Assembly: GCA_029237695.1 (NCBI GenBank)
Contig: CM055273.1
Span: 61,121,968-61,185,967, forward strand
Length of the DNA stretch: 64,000 bases
Direction of reading: 5' to 3'
From: Conchocele bisecta
Lineage: Eukaryota; Mollusca; Bivalvia; Lucinida; Thyasiridae
This document shows, piece by piece, positions 1 to 10,395 of the stretch (position 1 is the stretch's first letter; every line of letters starts with the position of its first letter). Position numbers and translations under genes: made by a program. The notes beneath the pieces were generated by a model. It was not told the origin of the DNA, ran no database searches, and was given only the letters and a program-made list of their open reading frames with translations.

Positions 1-316
1 AAATGAGTCAGCGGGACTTGAAAAATGTTTTGAGGATCGCATTTTTCGAGGAGTTCCATTTTGAGCCATCGCATGTAAATTACATTAAACATATAGAGAA
101 AATTATCGGGACCGCGATGCTATTTCGAGCGAGCCTGTCATTACGAGCCATCGCATTTTGAGCCATCGCGATTTCACTGTATATTTGTATTTGCCATCTT
201 GCACTATGACAAAACAATACAAACTACAGTTTTAATAGCTCCTAACCAGTTAGCAGCCATATTGTACTGGTGGCTGTATGCTTCCCAAATATATGTTGGT
301 ATGTTACAGTACTTAC

Positions 317-493
317 CCATCTCATACATGCAGTTGCCCCTCTGCCAAAGGGGAGATAAGCGGTGCGCCTCCTTGGGGATATGCAGGTAGTCGTTGACCG
401 GGTTGAAGCCCATCTGTATATACAAGCCCCGCCCCGGGCTCACACCTTTAGGGGCGATTGGGCTGCATATCAACTTCGGGTGTTTGAAGTATG
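317..493 (-). CDS. Internal exon 4 (last visible) of an unrecognised gene
   Basis: Seen: on the minus strand an acceptor ATATGTTTCAG ends at 494 and a strong donor GTAAGTAC starts at 316. The 177 bp between are GC-rich compared with the surroundings and open in one frame (2 + 58 codons + 1). The first two bases CA complete the G left by exon 3, making Ala. Recognisable stretches are YFKHPKLICSP, GLYIQMGFNPVNDYLHIP and SPLWQRGNCMYEMG. There are two cysteines (LIC, GNC). The donor splits the codon after Met-Glu-Met as G|, so the protein continues off the left edge of the window. Inference: a conserved extracellular protein of unknown function. The W-x-x-G-N-C...M-G pattern feels like an uncharacterised animal family, but I cannot name it. 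No stop codon or poly(A) signal belonging to this gene is visible. Confidence 0.82.
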
Positions 494-684
494 CTGAAAC
501 ATATATAACAAGTTAAGGTGTCGGCGGGGTGTAAAAACGATCCTTGAACATTTCAAGCACATCAACACATTGTTACAATACACACTAGTTTGCTTTTTAA
601 AACTTCTAAGATATAGTTCTCTTCCAAAATTCCAAAGGGATGAGTTCGTGGATGAGAGGTTAGAGCACTGGAATTCAATACCAG

Positions 685-975
685 TAGCCTATTTCATCAA
701 AATTGCAAAGCATACTTTTCTAGCAAAGTATACTTTGAGGGAGTAATCATTTATTTTTCCCGAAATGCATTATGTCATATAGAACTAACGACTACATATA
801 TTTGATGATTAAAAGTATGCAGACTTATTATACTGAATTTATTACAAAATGGCTGTGATAATGTAATAAATTCAGTATAATAAAAATTAATAAATTTATC
901 CTAAAATTGAAAATTTCTCCCTCAAAGTATACTTTGCTAGTAAAGTATACTTTGCAATGTTGGTGAAATAGGCTA
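685..975. mobile_element. K1: inverted-repeat element in a CAG target
   Basis: The ends are TAGCCTATTTCATCAAAATT and its near-complement GTTGGTGAAATAGGCTA. Next inward come two copies of AAAGTATACTTTG and a central AT-rich palindrome (TTATACTGAATTTATTAC on both sides). It interrupts SINE T1 between ACCAG and CAGAGGTTG, so the target duplication is the trinucleotide CAG. A 3-bp CWG target is typical of PIF/Harbinger elements; this assignment is inference. Confidence 0.8.
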
Positions 976-1109
976 CAGAGGTTGTGAGTTCAAACCTCGC
1001 CTTCAGCATCAAAAATACATTCATTGTATTTTCGTCCTACTGGTCGTTTGGATGTCCCGAGGTGACCCGTCCCTAAATGACCTAAGCTGTTGCTGGGATG
1101 TTAAAATCA

Positions 1110-1353
1110 TTAACCCTTAGACCGCTACACACAACAATTGTCGTCTGCTGTTGTTTTTATATCTTGCCTTATTTCTCAATAAAAACATGGTTTGACAGCA
1201 CTTCAGAATCATTTCCAATGGAAATGATTCTGAAGTGCTGTCAAAGCATGTTGTAAATTATTCTAAAGTGCTGTCAAAGCATGTTTTTGATGATAAAAAT
1301 GGAAAATAGAAAATAAACAGCAGACAACAAAAAATTAAGATATTAAGGGTTAA
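1110..1353 (+). mobile_element. TTAA-A element, copy A1 (reference description)
   Basis: Flanked by TTAA on both sides, with ends CCCTTAGACCGCTA and a degenerate TAAGGGT. Subterminal TTGTCGTCTGCTGTT mirrors AACAGCAGACAAC. The centre is a hairpin of about 33 bp per arm (CAGCACTTCAGAATCATTTCC, then its complement). It is followed about 15 bp later by a second copy of the right arm, so the left arm has two possible partners. No coding capacity. TTAA plus CCCT ends suggest a non-autonomous piggyBac-like element. Confidence 0.85.
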
Positions 1354-1449
1354 CTTTCACTTTCTTCCAAAGTACAAAGGTATATGTTTTGACTACTCAT
1401 TTCAATATGAACTTTTGACCACATATATATTCCTTGAGAAATAGTAGTC

Positions 1450-1850
1450 AAGGTGCATGATCACGTGGTTACAACAACAACAGCAACAATGGCTGAAAGT
1501 GTTGAATGCGCTCTCACTCCAAAGTAAGTATTATTTGATATTTTCCTTAATAGGCAACGGATTTTTATGAAATATGGCGCAGCAAAACGCGCATTCGTGA
1601 GCTGCATTTGGTGGTCCCGGTAGTTGGGCACTTACTTATGACACGGAAATCGATTCTTCACAAAAAACGACAGAAGTTTGGGCCAAAGTACCGAGACCAC
1701 CAAATGCAGCTTAACAAGACGCGTTTGATGCGCCATATTTCATAAAAATCTGTTACATAACAAGGACAAAATAAAAGAATACGTACTTCGAATCAGAGGG
1801 CTTCTGAAAATTTCAGTACTTGTTGTTGTAGCCACGTGATCATACACCTT
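1450..1850. mobile_element. L1: inverted-repeat element with E-box termini
   Basis: The ends AAGGTGCATGATCACGTGG and CCACGTGATCATACACCTT are inverted repeats, each followed inward by ACAACAACA. An inner inverted repeat covers TGAAATATGGCGCAGCAAA and CATTTGGTGGTC. A second copy lies at 55254-55601. No ORF of note. Confidence 0.8.
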
Positions 1851-2212
1851 GGTAGTTGTTTAAATGGACCATAAGCCCAATTTCGAAATGTACCAGGACC
1901 ACATTTCCATCATGCTAATGAAATATTTAACAGCGATTTCTGTCCTTGCTCAATTTCACTACTGTGTCTAGATTGCACAATGAGTGCCATGGCGGTGCAA
2001 GTATTCCACGACACAATGCCTTCTGGGACACAATTGATATTCCGCCCGTGTTGCCAATCTGTTTGCTATGCTGTTGTACACGGCCTATCGCTGTATGATT
2101 GACAGGGTATGCTTATTTCATTGACGGTAACAATGTTACGTAGGATGTCTTGCACTTATCGTTCCAGAATTATGGAATATTATAGTTATTGGATTATTTT
2201 CCTTGCATTAAT

Positions 2213-2731
2213 TACTGTCTGTTCCACGTTTTGCTGCCGACGAACTTTAGGCTATTAAATATATTGAATTTAAAAAATATTTAAATGTAAGCACTTTTTT
2301 ATCAATAACAAAAAATTCACCCTCCCCAATTTTTGTTATTTGATGAAATTCCATAAAGTATTGATTTTATTGCGAACAATTTTCCTATGGGATAAATATT
2401 TAACATGGGGCAAAAAGGAGGTAGAAAATTTATTTTTTTTGGAAATTAATTTACTCCGAAACCTGGCGAGATAGCTTGGTAATGATGTAAATAAGACAAT
2501 AAAAGTTAGATTTTGAAAAACTGTCCACAAATAAAAAATTATTTAAACAAATCTATTTTTAGCCCCCATGTTAAATTCCCATAGGAAAATTGTTTTTTCA
2601 TCAAATAATTTTTTTGGGGGAGGGGGACTTTTTTGTTACTGATGAAAAGTATATACATTTAAATATTTTTCAGATTTAATGTGTTTAATAGCCAAAAGTT
2701 TGTCGGCAGAAAAACGTGGAACAGACAGTAG
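2213..2731. mobile_element. J1: long foldback element, CTGTCTGTTCC ends
   Basis: TACTGTCTGTTCCACGTTTT at the left mirrors AAAACGTGGAACAGACAGTA at the right. Inner arms pair further (GCCGACGAACTTTAGGCTATTAAA with its partner; AACATGGGG with CCCCCATGTT). About 520 bp in total, with arms of more than 200 bp. A TA target is likely. Related copies are J2 and J3. Confidence 0.78.
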
Positions 2732-2745
2732 TTGTCTATTCATCA

Positions 2746-2989
2746 GGGGCCCGTTTCACTAAACTTATTACGACTAAAATGTTCGTAAGTGCAAATTTAA
2801 GATCGTCTGTCAATTTCAATTTATGGATTTACATTTATTGAGCATAGGCTGCATATGCAGCCTATGCTCAATAAATGTAAATCCAATAATTATTTACAAG
2901 AAAACAATGTTAATGTGAAATTTACAGACTATCATAATTTTGCACTTACGAACATTTTAGTCGTACGAAGTTTAGTGAAACGACCCCCA
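2746..2989. mobile_element. I1: foldback element, GGCCCGTTTCACTAAACTT ends
   Basis: The termini CCCGTTTCACTAAACTT and AAGTTTAGTGAAACGACCC are inverted. The centre is a near-perfect palindrome around GCATAGGCTGCATATGCAG (2830-2885). It lies 14 bp from J1. A second copy is at 41108-41360. Confidence 0.8.
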
Positions 2990-3836
2990 GCTTGTCTAGA
3001 CCTTGGCTCATTACGTTCTGAAAATACACCATTTTGTATACCGGTAGTATCCAAAAATGTCCTCAGAAATCTACACATTACGGCATGCCATCATTAGAAC
3101 CACTTTGTCAAGACAATTAAAATGAGTGGTCACAACTCATACTTTCGTTGAAGTTGAACCCAACCCCACATTCAATAAATAAAGTTTAATTGAGAAGTAA
3201 GAAAAAATGAATAGTTGCTGTATTGCTTATGTTACTCACAATGTCTCAAAACATGCACAGCCGCATGTACATTGTGTAAATATTCATTCTGTTGCTTTGT
3301 ATATATTGTCTTGTTTGTTACGTTCTTGTGAATCTCCACTTAATGGAGGAAATAAAGATCACACGCACACTATATAGCTAAATCATGTATGTATTATTAA
3401 AAAATAAATTACCATATTTGCATTCTAAATATGTTATTTTCACCGACAAAAGCCATTTAAAAACATTGTTTTGTATGTGAAAATAACATATTTTGATCCT
3501 ATTTTCCACGTTTTCATCATGAATTGCATAGCCCCGGGGCCATTTATTAGAATAAATACGGTGTACAGTTTTATAAATTTGGTAGTTCATATCGGGACTG
3601 CATAGCGTCGAGAAATGATCATTTGTGGCTGAAGCATGTGTATTGTTCTGTCGTTTCTCTGCAATACAAGTGTGTATCAATTTCACAATATTGACACATT
3701 TGACGTCACTAATGCAGCTTATGACACGGCACTTCCTGTCAAATATCACAGAGAATCGTGGACTATTTAAAACATTTCACCCCGGGTGTACACTTTTATG
3801 TTTTTGGAATATTCTAAATATTTTTCCTTTTATTGC
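2990..3836. other. Stretch without a gene
   Basis: Contains a half-copy of the family E hairpin arm near 3121-3157 and a short sequence near 3525-3560 (GCATAGCCCCGGGGCCATTTATTAGAATAAA) that recurs in degenerate form at 28660-28690. No exon or RNA gene recognised. Confidence 0.5.
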
Positions 3837-3949
3837 AATATTGAATTTAAAAATTATTAATATTAAAAAGGTATAATATTTTAACACTTGCATTGCAAGT
3901 GTTAAAATATTGTACCTTTTTAATATTAATAATTTTTAAATTCAATATG
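3837..3949. repeat. Near-perfect AT-rich palindrome, about 55-bp arms
   Basis: AATATTGAATTTAAAAATTA at the left is mirrored by TAATTTTTAAATTCAATAT at the right, with apex CACTTGCATTGCAAGTG. Only one or two mismatches are visible, so it is young or maintained. No flanking duplication was found. Confidence 0.85.
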
Positions 3950-4556
3950 TCATGTGACAGAAAAAAAAAGAAATTGCCTACCGACCGACCCACTTCTAAA
4001 ATTCTGGGTCGGGTTACAGGAAACAAATAATTTTTTAAGGACGGCCTAGGCTTATATGAATCTGCACTGGTCGCAAACCCTATAACCACCATTTTTCCAG
4101 TCACAGCCACATATGTAACCACAAGCCAATTTTCCTGCAATGGCGCAGCGTTTTATTTGCATCGTTACACATGTCTTTGTCAGAGACTGCTCTACATTGT
4201 CATGCAGCCAGCTACAAAATTGCGGGAAATGAGACGTTAAATATCTCCCGATTTGTGCAGGACGTGTGGGAGTGAGTGTGGTGTTAGGTAGAGTTTTTGT
4301 GACAAATATAGCATTTGATTTTCCTAACTAATGTGAAGATGTATGATATGATTTATCTCAGAATGAACTTGAACACAGCAGAATGTGTATCGAGTATGTT
4401 TCCTAGTTCCCATGGTTACTGGTATACAGATTTCCATTTCCATCAATGGAACCACAGAATAACAATTAATTTGTCGCAGATATATCTTTGCCTTTCTTAA
4501 TTTGAAACCGAATATGCATAGAAATAATGCTACTCAAATCTTATTGGATATTTTCC

Positions 4557-5401
4557 CAGAGCTCCAGATAAGCTGTGTATTTGCTTAAATACCCAATTAA
4601 AATTGCAAAAAACCCAATTGAAATCAGAAGTAGTGAGTATCAAAAAGCTCTAAAAAATTGTAGTACCTTTATCATGCTGCGGAAAACAATAAACAGACCA
4701 CAAATATAGCATATTTTTCTTATTTTCCATGACAACACATCTTGGTATTTCATTAGAATTGTTTCCAAGGAGACAATTCTAATGAAATGCCAAAACATGT
4801 TTTCATTTTGAAGCAAACTATTCAGTAATTGCTGTCTGTTGATATGTAAACAGTAGTGTGATTTTATTTTACCCAATTAAAATTTTGAAATACCCAATTG
4901 CTTCGGAAATGATGGAGCGACAATATTCAATCAGCGCTCCAGATAAGGAATTAGTAATTGAGTATTGTCACTCCATCATTTCTGAAGCAATTGGTTATTT
5001 CAAAATTTTAATTGTGTAAAATAGAAGCACACTACTGTTTACACATCAGCAGACCGCACTTATTGAATAGTTTGCTTCTAAATGAAAACACATCTTGGTA
5101 TTTCATTAGAATTGTCTCCTTGGAGACAACTCTAATGAAATACCAAGATGTGTTTTCATGGAAAAATAAGAAAGCGATATTTGTGGTCTGTTTATTGTTT
5201 TCTGTAGCATGATAAAGGTCACCACAAATTTTTCATTGCTTTTTGATACTCACTACTTCTGATTTCAAATTTTTCATTGTTTTTTGATACTCACTACTTC
5301 TGATTTCAATTGGGTATTTGGCAATTTTAATTGGATATTTACGCAAATATGCACCTTATCTGGAGCTCTGCTCAATTACTTATTCCTTATCTGGAGCACT
5401 G
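4557..5401. mobile_element. D1: inverted dimer of the CAGAGCTCC element
   Basis: The left end CAGAGCTCCAGATAAGCTG and right end CTTATCTGGAGCACTG lie immediately inside a 6-bp direct repeat TTTTCC (4551-4556 and 5402-5407). Inside are two D units of about 400 bp, head to head around 4930-4950, each with its own hairpin (GAATTGTCTCC..GGAGACAATTC). A single outer target duplication means the dimer either moved as one unit or formed in place. Confidence 0.78.
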
Positions 5402-5423
5402 TTTTCCTATGGTAATGGTGACT

Positions 5424-5671
5424 TATATGTGGCTATGACTGGAGACATGGGGCTTATGGGATTTGCGACCAGTGTATCTCCTGATAAATAGCATACTCAT
5501 TATGTAGCCTGATAATCATCTATATTGCTTGTTATATAGAAGCATGACGGGTGTTTCATTGAAGGAATGGCGAGCAGTGCAGATCCTGATCAGACTGTGC
5601 GGATGCACAGGCTGATCTGGATCTACACTGGTCGCAAAACCCATAATCACCATTTCGCCAGTCACAGCCTA
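5424..5671. mobile_element. C foldback element (reference description)
   Basis: Ends ATATGTGGCTATGACTGGAG and CGCCAGTCACAGCC are inverted, and inner arms GCGACCAGTG / CACTGGTCGC extend the foldback. The internal hairpin GATCCTGATCAGACTGTGCG / GCACAGGCTGATCTGGATC is present in most copies. It is the most abundant non-TTAA family here and has no coding capacity. Confidence 0.8.
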
Positions 5672-5920
5672 ATATATTTTGTTGCAATTACTAGTTTGCA
5701 GACACAGAAAGCATGTTTGGATAATGAATCAATATACAAAGGTGACCGATAATAAATATCAAATACAGATAAAATGATGTCTCAAGATTGTGCATTTATT
5801 TCTGGAATGTTGCAACAGCTGCATAATTGTAAACTTATTTTTCATTGTAATCTGCACAGTGCAACATTTTAGAAGCAAGCGGGAATTTTATATCATATAA
5901 AGGCAATATATATATAACCA

Positions 5921-6110
5921 CTTTGAGAGCACTGGACTTCAATACCAGAGGTTGTGGGTTCAATCCCCGCCCTAGGCATAAGAAATACTTTCATAGTATT
6001 TCCATCCCACTGTTCTTTCAAATGAGACTTGAAACCGAGGTCCCGTCACTTCATGACCTTAGCTGTTGCTGGGACGTTAAACCCATTCACCTTCACTGTT
6101 CTCCCACCAC
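5921..6110 (+). mobile_element. tRNA-derived SINE, copy T2
   Basis: A-box-like GAGAGCACTGGACTTC and B-box-like GGTTGTGGGTTCAATCCCC are followed by the SINE body CCATCCCACTGTTCTTTC, TGAGACTTGAAACCGAGGTC and CTGTTGCTGGGACGTTAAAC. The tail is CCATTCACCTTCAC. Confidence 0.78.
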
Positions 6111-6301
6111 CAGCCTGCCCCGTCCTCCGCCCCCACTGCCTGAATATCTTTTTCACAAGAACCTGGAAGTGGCCGTGTGCCAAATTCTCGCATTCTAATA
6201 TTCACTGGTACAATTTTGTACAAGCACTGTGATAATACATTTTATCAGGAAACAAGCTGAACATTGAACAACTACATGCTTGTCTAATTAGCACCATAAC
6301 T

Positions 6302-6456
6302 TTGTAACCCACTTCATGCTGAGGATATGCCATTTTCTACGTCGAAAATCCTATTTGAAGTTTAAATGTGTGGTCACAATACATTATATTATATTATATA
6401 CTTTCTGTGAGAAATAACAAAAAACAATATTTAAACAATTTCAAAGTGTATTCGGT
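6302..6456 (+). mobile_element. Family E element, degenerate copy
   Basis: Begins GTAACCCACTTCATGCTGAGG like the E copy at 29414. It keeps the GTGGTCACAA arm and GTGAGAAATAACAAA, but the left hairpin arm is lost. Confidence 0.55.
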
Positions 6457-6531
6457 ATGTATTATTCTTTCTCTCTGTAAATATGAGTCATAACAACATA
6501 TTCTTTCATTGAGAAATAACAAAATTAAATA

Positions 6532-6753
6532 TACAGTGGAACGTCTCTAAACAGGACACCAAGAAAACACCTGTGATCTTATTTTTGATGAGTTTCTTGA
6601 TCATTTATCTCAGGTGATGATGTCTGTTCGTGATCGCATAGCACACAATTATGGCTCAGAACGATCAAATGCCTGGTTTACAGTGAAACCTCTCTAAGCC
6701 GGACACCCTGGGGGACCTCCCAGGGTGTTCGGTTTAGAGAGGTTCCACTGTAT
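6532..6753. mobile_element. F1: pogo/Tigger-like foldback
   Basis: The ends CAGTGGAACGTCTCTAAACAG and GGTTTAGAGAGGTTCCACTG sit in TA. The right part alone is a tight hairpin (CCTCTCTAAGCCGGACACCC..GGGTGTTCGGTTTAGAGAGG, 6690-6750). CAGT-type ends with a TA target fit pogo/Tigger elements. It lies about 50 bp downstream of the exon 3 donor. Confidence 0.75.
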
Positions 6754-6807
6754 AAATATTTATAAAAAAAATCATATCCGTCAAGGTGAGAGATAATGTA
6801 GCCGTAC

Positions 6808-6934
6808 CTGTAACGGTGTAGTAGAGTATACCCCGCTCGTCATGTACGCCCTTCAGCACCGGCGGCATGATTTCCACGGGCGGGAGGTCGATGGTCTCGT
6901 TCTGGGAGTTGTAGCCATTCATGTTCCCAGGTAT
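6808..6934 (-). CDS. Internal exon 3 of the unrecognised minus-strand gene
   Basis: Seen: acceptor CACTTGTTTCAG ends at 6935 and donor GTACGG starts at 6807. The 127 bp begin in phase 0, matching exon 2, and end with one base, matching exon 4. Translation includes NSQNETIDLPPVEIMPPVLK, then GVHDERGILYYTVT. NET is a potential N-glycosylation sequon, which fits a secreted or luminal protein (inference). The exon is visibly richer in G and C than the repeats around it. The donor is the weakest of the four but is supported by the phase match. Exon 4 continues the sentence as ...YYTVT-A-YFKHP, a smooth join. Confidence 0.82.
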
Positions 6935-6967
6935 CTGAAACAAGTGAAGCATACATGTACATAAGGA

Positions 6968-7047
6968 CGTCTTGGCTGTTATCATTCCTGAATTATGGGG
7001 ATGGGCCCGTCTTGGCTGTTATCGTTCCTGAATTATGGGGATGGGCC
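6968..7047. repeat. 40-bp unit in two tandem copies
   Basis: CGTCTTGGCTGTTATCATTC and CGTCTTGGCTGTTATCGTTC begin two consecutive 40-bp units that differ at about one base. The second runs into SINE T3, so this is a recent local duplication. Confidence 0.85.
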
Positions 7048-7455
7048 GTGGCCTAGGGGATATGGCATTGGACTTCAATACCGGAGTTCAATCCTCACTC
7101 TATGCGTGAAAATTACTTAACCCTTGGACCGCTACTCACAACAATTGTCGTCTGCTGTTGCTTTTATATATTGCCTTATTTCTCAATAAAAACATGGTTT
7201 GACAGCACTTTAGAATCATTTCCAATGGAATGATTCTAAAGTGCTGTCAAACCATGTTTTTGATGATAAAAATGGAAAATTGAAAATAAACAGCAGACGA
7301 CAAAAAAAATAAGATAGCGGTCTAAGGGTTAACGACGGTACATAGTAATTCCATCCCACTGGTCTTTCGGGTGAGACTTGAAACCGATGTCCCGTCTCTA
7401 TATGACTGTAGCTGTTGCAGGGACGTTCAACCCATTCACTTTCACTTTCAATGCT
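7040..7455 (+). mobile_element. tRNA-derived SINE, copy T3, split by A2
   Basis: The head GTGGCCTAGGGGATATGGC with TTCAATACCGGAGTTCAATCC is interrupted at ATTACTTAA by A2. It resumes at CGACGGTACATAGTAATTCC and ends CAGGGACGTTCAACCCATTC. Confidence 0.75.
7117..7332 (+). mobile_element. TTAA-A element, copy A2
   Basis: Clean ends TTAACCCTTGGACCGCTA and TAGCGGTCTAAGGGTTAA, inserted in SINE T3. The duplicated right arm present in other A copies is absent here; the hairpin is two-armed. Confidence 0.88.
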
Positions 7456-7910
7456 TGATGAAATGGCTGACATAACTTGTTGACCACATTGACATTGAGC
7501 TAATGTAATATTAGACATGCAGTTTGTGGCGACAACATGCGTGTGTGATATTCGTCTAGTTAAAACTAATCAAAAAGAGATCAAGTTTATCTGCTTAGTC
7601 GTAACATTTCTTATCCGATTTCAACTGCTCGATTGCTTATAAGTTATCTGGCATCGCAATTTCGCAAACAATTACATTTGCTTCTATTGAATCAACTAGA
7701 AATTATTTGCAACATTTGTTTCATAATCCTTGGCTGGAGTCTCGTATAATGTGAAATAGATTTGCTTAACGCAGTCTTAGTGATTAATACCCTTTATATA
7801 GCAACTGGAAATTGAAGTCCGGCAAGAGTCCAAGGAAATATAAGTGCAAAAATCGTACAACAGCAATCACAGAGACTTGCATTCAATTCGCTCCACGACT
7901 TGTATATATG
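7456..7910. other. Stretch without a gene
   Basis: No exon or RNA gene recognised, and no repeat family assigned. Confidence 0.5.
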
Positions 7911-8172
7911 TATTTATCCCGTCAACACAGTGCATATGTACCGTGAAACATGGTGCCGTGAAACATTTTTGATATCCAGTAAATACTATTTTTGCATTTT
8001 ACAGCCATTTGTAGGTGTTGACGGGATAAATAGAATAGTAGGTTAGTGCCGTGAATGGGAAAAAATATCTGGCGCGGCACGGAAACGGGATGTGCTCGGC
8101 AAAGCCTCGCACATCCCGTTTCCTGAGCCTTGCCAGATATTTTTCCCATTCACGGCACTAACCTACTATTCT
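7911..8172. mobile_element. W: foldback with TTTATCCCGTCAACAC arms and a large hairpin
   Basis: TATCCCGTCAACAC near 7915 mirrors GTGTTGACGGGATA near 8020. It continues into a 139-bp hairpin at 8033-8171: GAATAGTAGGTTAGTGCCGT with its complement, apex GGGATGTGCTCGGCAAAGCC. Part of the right arm is repeated at 8303-8352. Confidence 0.7.
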
Positions 8173-8199
8173 CTATCTATTTTCCTTATTTCTGAACCA

Positions 8200-8272
8200 A
8201 AGTATATGTTGTGACCACTCATTTGAACCGTCTCGGCGAGACGGTTCAAATGAGTGGTCACAACATATACTT
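8200..8272. repeat. Family E hairpin, perfect arms
   Basis: AGTATATGTTGTGACCACTC, then ATTTGAACCGTCTCG, pairs base for base with CGAGACGGTTCAAATGAGTG, then GTCACAACATATACT; 36-bp arms and a one-base loop. Flanked by CTTATTTCTG and GAGAAATAA. It is inserted between two partial copies of the W right arm. Confidence 0.88.
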
Positions 8273-8350
8273 CTGATGAGAAATAAAGAAATTATTGAGC
8301 CAATTTGCCGGATATTTTTTCCCATTCACGGCACTAACCTACTATTCTCT

Positions 8351-8827
8351 ATATGTAAGAGACAGATCGGGGGTCAGTGCCAGAACAGGGGCCAATCTCA
8401 GAAATTGGGGGCTATGCCCAATTGGCTGCCGAAATACATGACATTAGTCCCTTGTCCATTAGCCAATGTTTGTAAAGGCTGGAACAGGCAGAACAATTAC
8501 ACACATGGGACATTTGCAAGATACGACTGTCATGGAAACAGGAAATGCATATGTTTAATTCACTTTGTTACTAAACACTTCACGGTGGGTAATGTATGTT
8601 TGGCCACGATGACAAACCGGATGTCTTCACTTGTTGCCGCCATTTTTATCTGAAAACATGCGGCCAGAGCGTGATGTTACTTCACTTACTTTGATGTGAT
8701 TCAAGCTTGAAATGTGCGGAATTGGCTCCAGTTATAGGAATTATTTACTCCCATTCTGGGATAATTAGCCCCATTCTGGGATTTGGCCCACGTTCTGGGA
8801 CTGACCCCCGATCTGAGTCTTACATAT
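8351..8827. mobile_element. V: inverted-repeat element
   Basis: ATATGTAAGAGACAGATCGG, then GGGTCAGTGCC, at the left mirrors GGGACTGACCCCCGATCTGA and GTCTTACATATA at the right. The inner GGGGCCAATCTCAGAA has a looser partner near 8770. Single copy in the window, and no transposase visible. Confidence 0.78.
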
Positions 8828-8860
8828 AAGGAAAATGTTGACGATGCAGGAACCAAAAAA

Positions 8861-8989
8861 TGGAAATGATTCTCAAGTGTTGTCGAACCATGCTTTTGAT
8901 GAGAAAAATATACCTAATAAAAATATTTGGAAAATATAATATAACCAGCCGATGACAAACTTTAATTCAGCATTGATGGTATCGGTTAA
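8861..8989 (+). mobile_element. TTAA-A' fragment (right half)
   Basis: Starts at the hairpin apex TGGAAATGATTCTCAAGTG and runs to ATTCAGCATTGATGGTATCG before TTAA. The left half is missing; the break is exactly at the hairpin centre. Confidence 0.7.
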
Positions 8990-9094
8990 ATATATATTCT
9001 ATGGTGGCCAAATCGTTGTTACATTTTGAGGTAAGAAAGTCGTAACTGCTTCAATACAGAACACACGCCGGAACTTGTTGAGTCTCCGAATGTT

Positions 9095-9500
9095 CAGAGC
9101 TCCAGATAAGCTGCGTATTTGCTTAAATACCCAATTAAAATTGCCAAAAACCCAATTGAAAATCAGAAGTAGCGAGTATCAAAAAGCAATAATAATGTTG
9201 TGGTACCTTTATCATGCTGAAGAAAACAATAAACAGACCACACATATAGCATACTGTTCTTATTTCCCATGAGAACACATCTTGGTATTTCATTAGAATT
9301 GTCTCCAAGGAGACAATTCTAATGAAATGAAAAGATAGGTTTTCATTTCGAAGCAAACTATTCAATAATTGCTGTAAGTTGATGTGTAAACAGTATGTAG
9401 TGTGATTTTATTTTACCGAATTAAAATTTTTAAATACCCAAATGCTTCAGAAATGATGGAGTGACAATACTCAATTACTAATTACTTATCTGGAGCCCTA
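9095..9500. mobile_element. D2: CAGAGCTCC element
   Basis: Ends CAGAGCTCCAGATAAGCTGC and TACTTATCTGGAGCCCT. Central hairpin TTTCATTAGAATTGTCTCC / GGAGACAATTCTAATGAAA with flanking TTATTTCCCATGAGAACAC. Near-copy of one half of D1. Confidence 0.8.
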
Positions 9501-9769
9501 AATTTCATCAGCGAATGTCGAGAATTTCTTTCTAAATACTGAATGTCAAGAATTACTTTCTAAATACTCTTTAGTGCAGAATGTAGAATTGAGTTCGCTA
9601 ACTATCCAAGCTTTGTCAGTTGCACATTGACTCACTCGCCCAGTATTAACTCACATTACAGGAACGAGACAAAGAAAACACATGCGAGTAAATGCCACAA
9701 ATAAGATACGACTCAATCCGATGATGTCTCATGCTGACGTTATGATAAATTGTTCTTATGCAGAAACGT

Positions 9770-9925
9770 GTGGCTGTGACTGGAGAAATGGGGCTTATAG
9801 CTTTTGTGCACGGTCTAGTTCCTGTTTAATCGAAGTATGGCTGGTTTTTGTGTCACCCACGTCAGTGGAAAGTGAGACCTAGTTGAAGTGCAGGCTGATC
9901 TGGGTTTACATTGGTCACAGAGGCC
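9770..9925 (+). mobile_element. C element, degenerate copy
   Basis: The left end GTGGCTGTGACTGGAGAAATG is clear. The right part is only a trace (GATCTGGGTTTACATTGGTC). Confidence 0.5.
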
Positions 9926-9946
9926 ATAAAATAAGACTAACGTTGC

Positions 9947-10145
9947 TTAACCTTATTACGCTGGAGATGCTGTTTTTCAGTTTTGCCTTAATTCGTAACC
10001 AAAATAACGGTTTTGAGAGCACATGAGAATCGTCTCCAGTGGAGATGATTCTTATGCGCTGTCAAAACAGGTTTTTGTCGAGAATTATTGAAAATAAAAC
10101 ATTTCCGGCAGACAACAAAATTTCATTCAGCGTAGTATGGGTTAA
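9947..10145 (+). mobile_element. TTAA-A variant, copy A24
   Basis: TTAA on both sides. The ends differ (CCTTATTACGCTGG / GCGTAGTATGG), and the hairpin is AGAATCGTCTCCAGTGGAGATGATTCT-like with outer arm TTTTGAGAGCACATG. It sits 11 bp from B1. Confidence 0.72.
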
Positions 10146-10155
10146 CGATATTTGC

Positions 10156-10395
10156 TTAACCCTTTCAACACCACAGACCTCTATAGAGACAATGTTTGCA
10201 AACAGTGCAGATCCAGATGAGCCGGCTCGTAACGAGCCGTCTCATCAGGATCTCCACTGTTTGTTAATAATTTTAAACGCCGTACAGATTACCCTTTTAG
10301 AAGAATGGGATAATTTGAATGAACAAAATTAATGAAATAGCGTGAAACATTGGCATGGAACATCCTATTAAGTTACTTGGTGTTGAAAGGGTTAA
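10156..10395 (+). mobile_element. TTAA-B element, copy B1 (reference description)
   Basis: TTAA flanks with ends CCCTTTCAACACCACAGACC and TTGAAAGGG. The central palindrome GATGAGCCGGCTCG / CGAGCCGTCTCATC is bracketed by CAGATC and GATCTNCACTG. This copy and B2 share a distinct second half (ACGCCGTACAGATTACCC...ATGGAACATCCTATTAAG), unlike the other B copies. Confidence 0.85.

Larger units (their letters stand above)
642..1372 (+). mobile_element. tRNA-derived SINE, copy T1, split by two later insertions
   Basis: The head at 642-684 (GAGAGGTTAGAGCACTGGAA) and its continuation at 976-1010 (AGGTTGTGAGTTCAAACCTC) read as tRNA-like A and B box regions once the K1 insert is removed. The body CCGTCCCTAAATGACCTAAG, then CTGTTGCTGGGATGTTAAA, runs up to the A1 insertion, with a CTTTCACTTTC tail after it. 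The order of events is SINE first, then K1 and A1. Confidence 0.75.

Noticed and set aside
3378..3749. 123-codon minus-strand open frame
   Set aside because: Low-complexity AT-rich reading with no splice sites of quality and no conserved motif.
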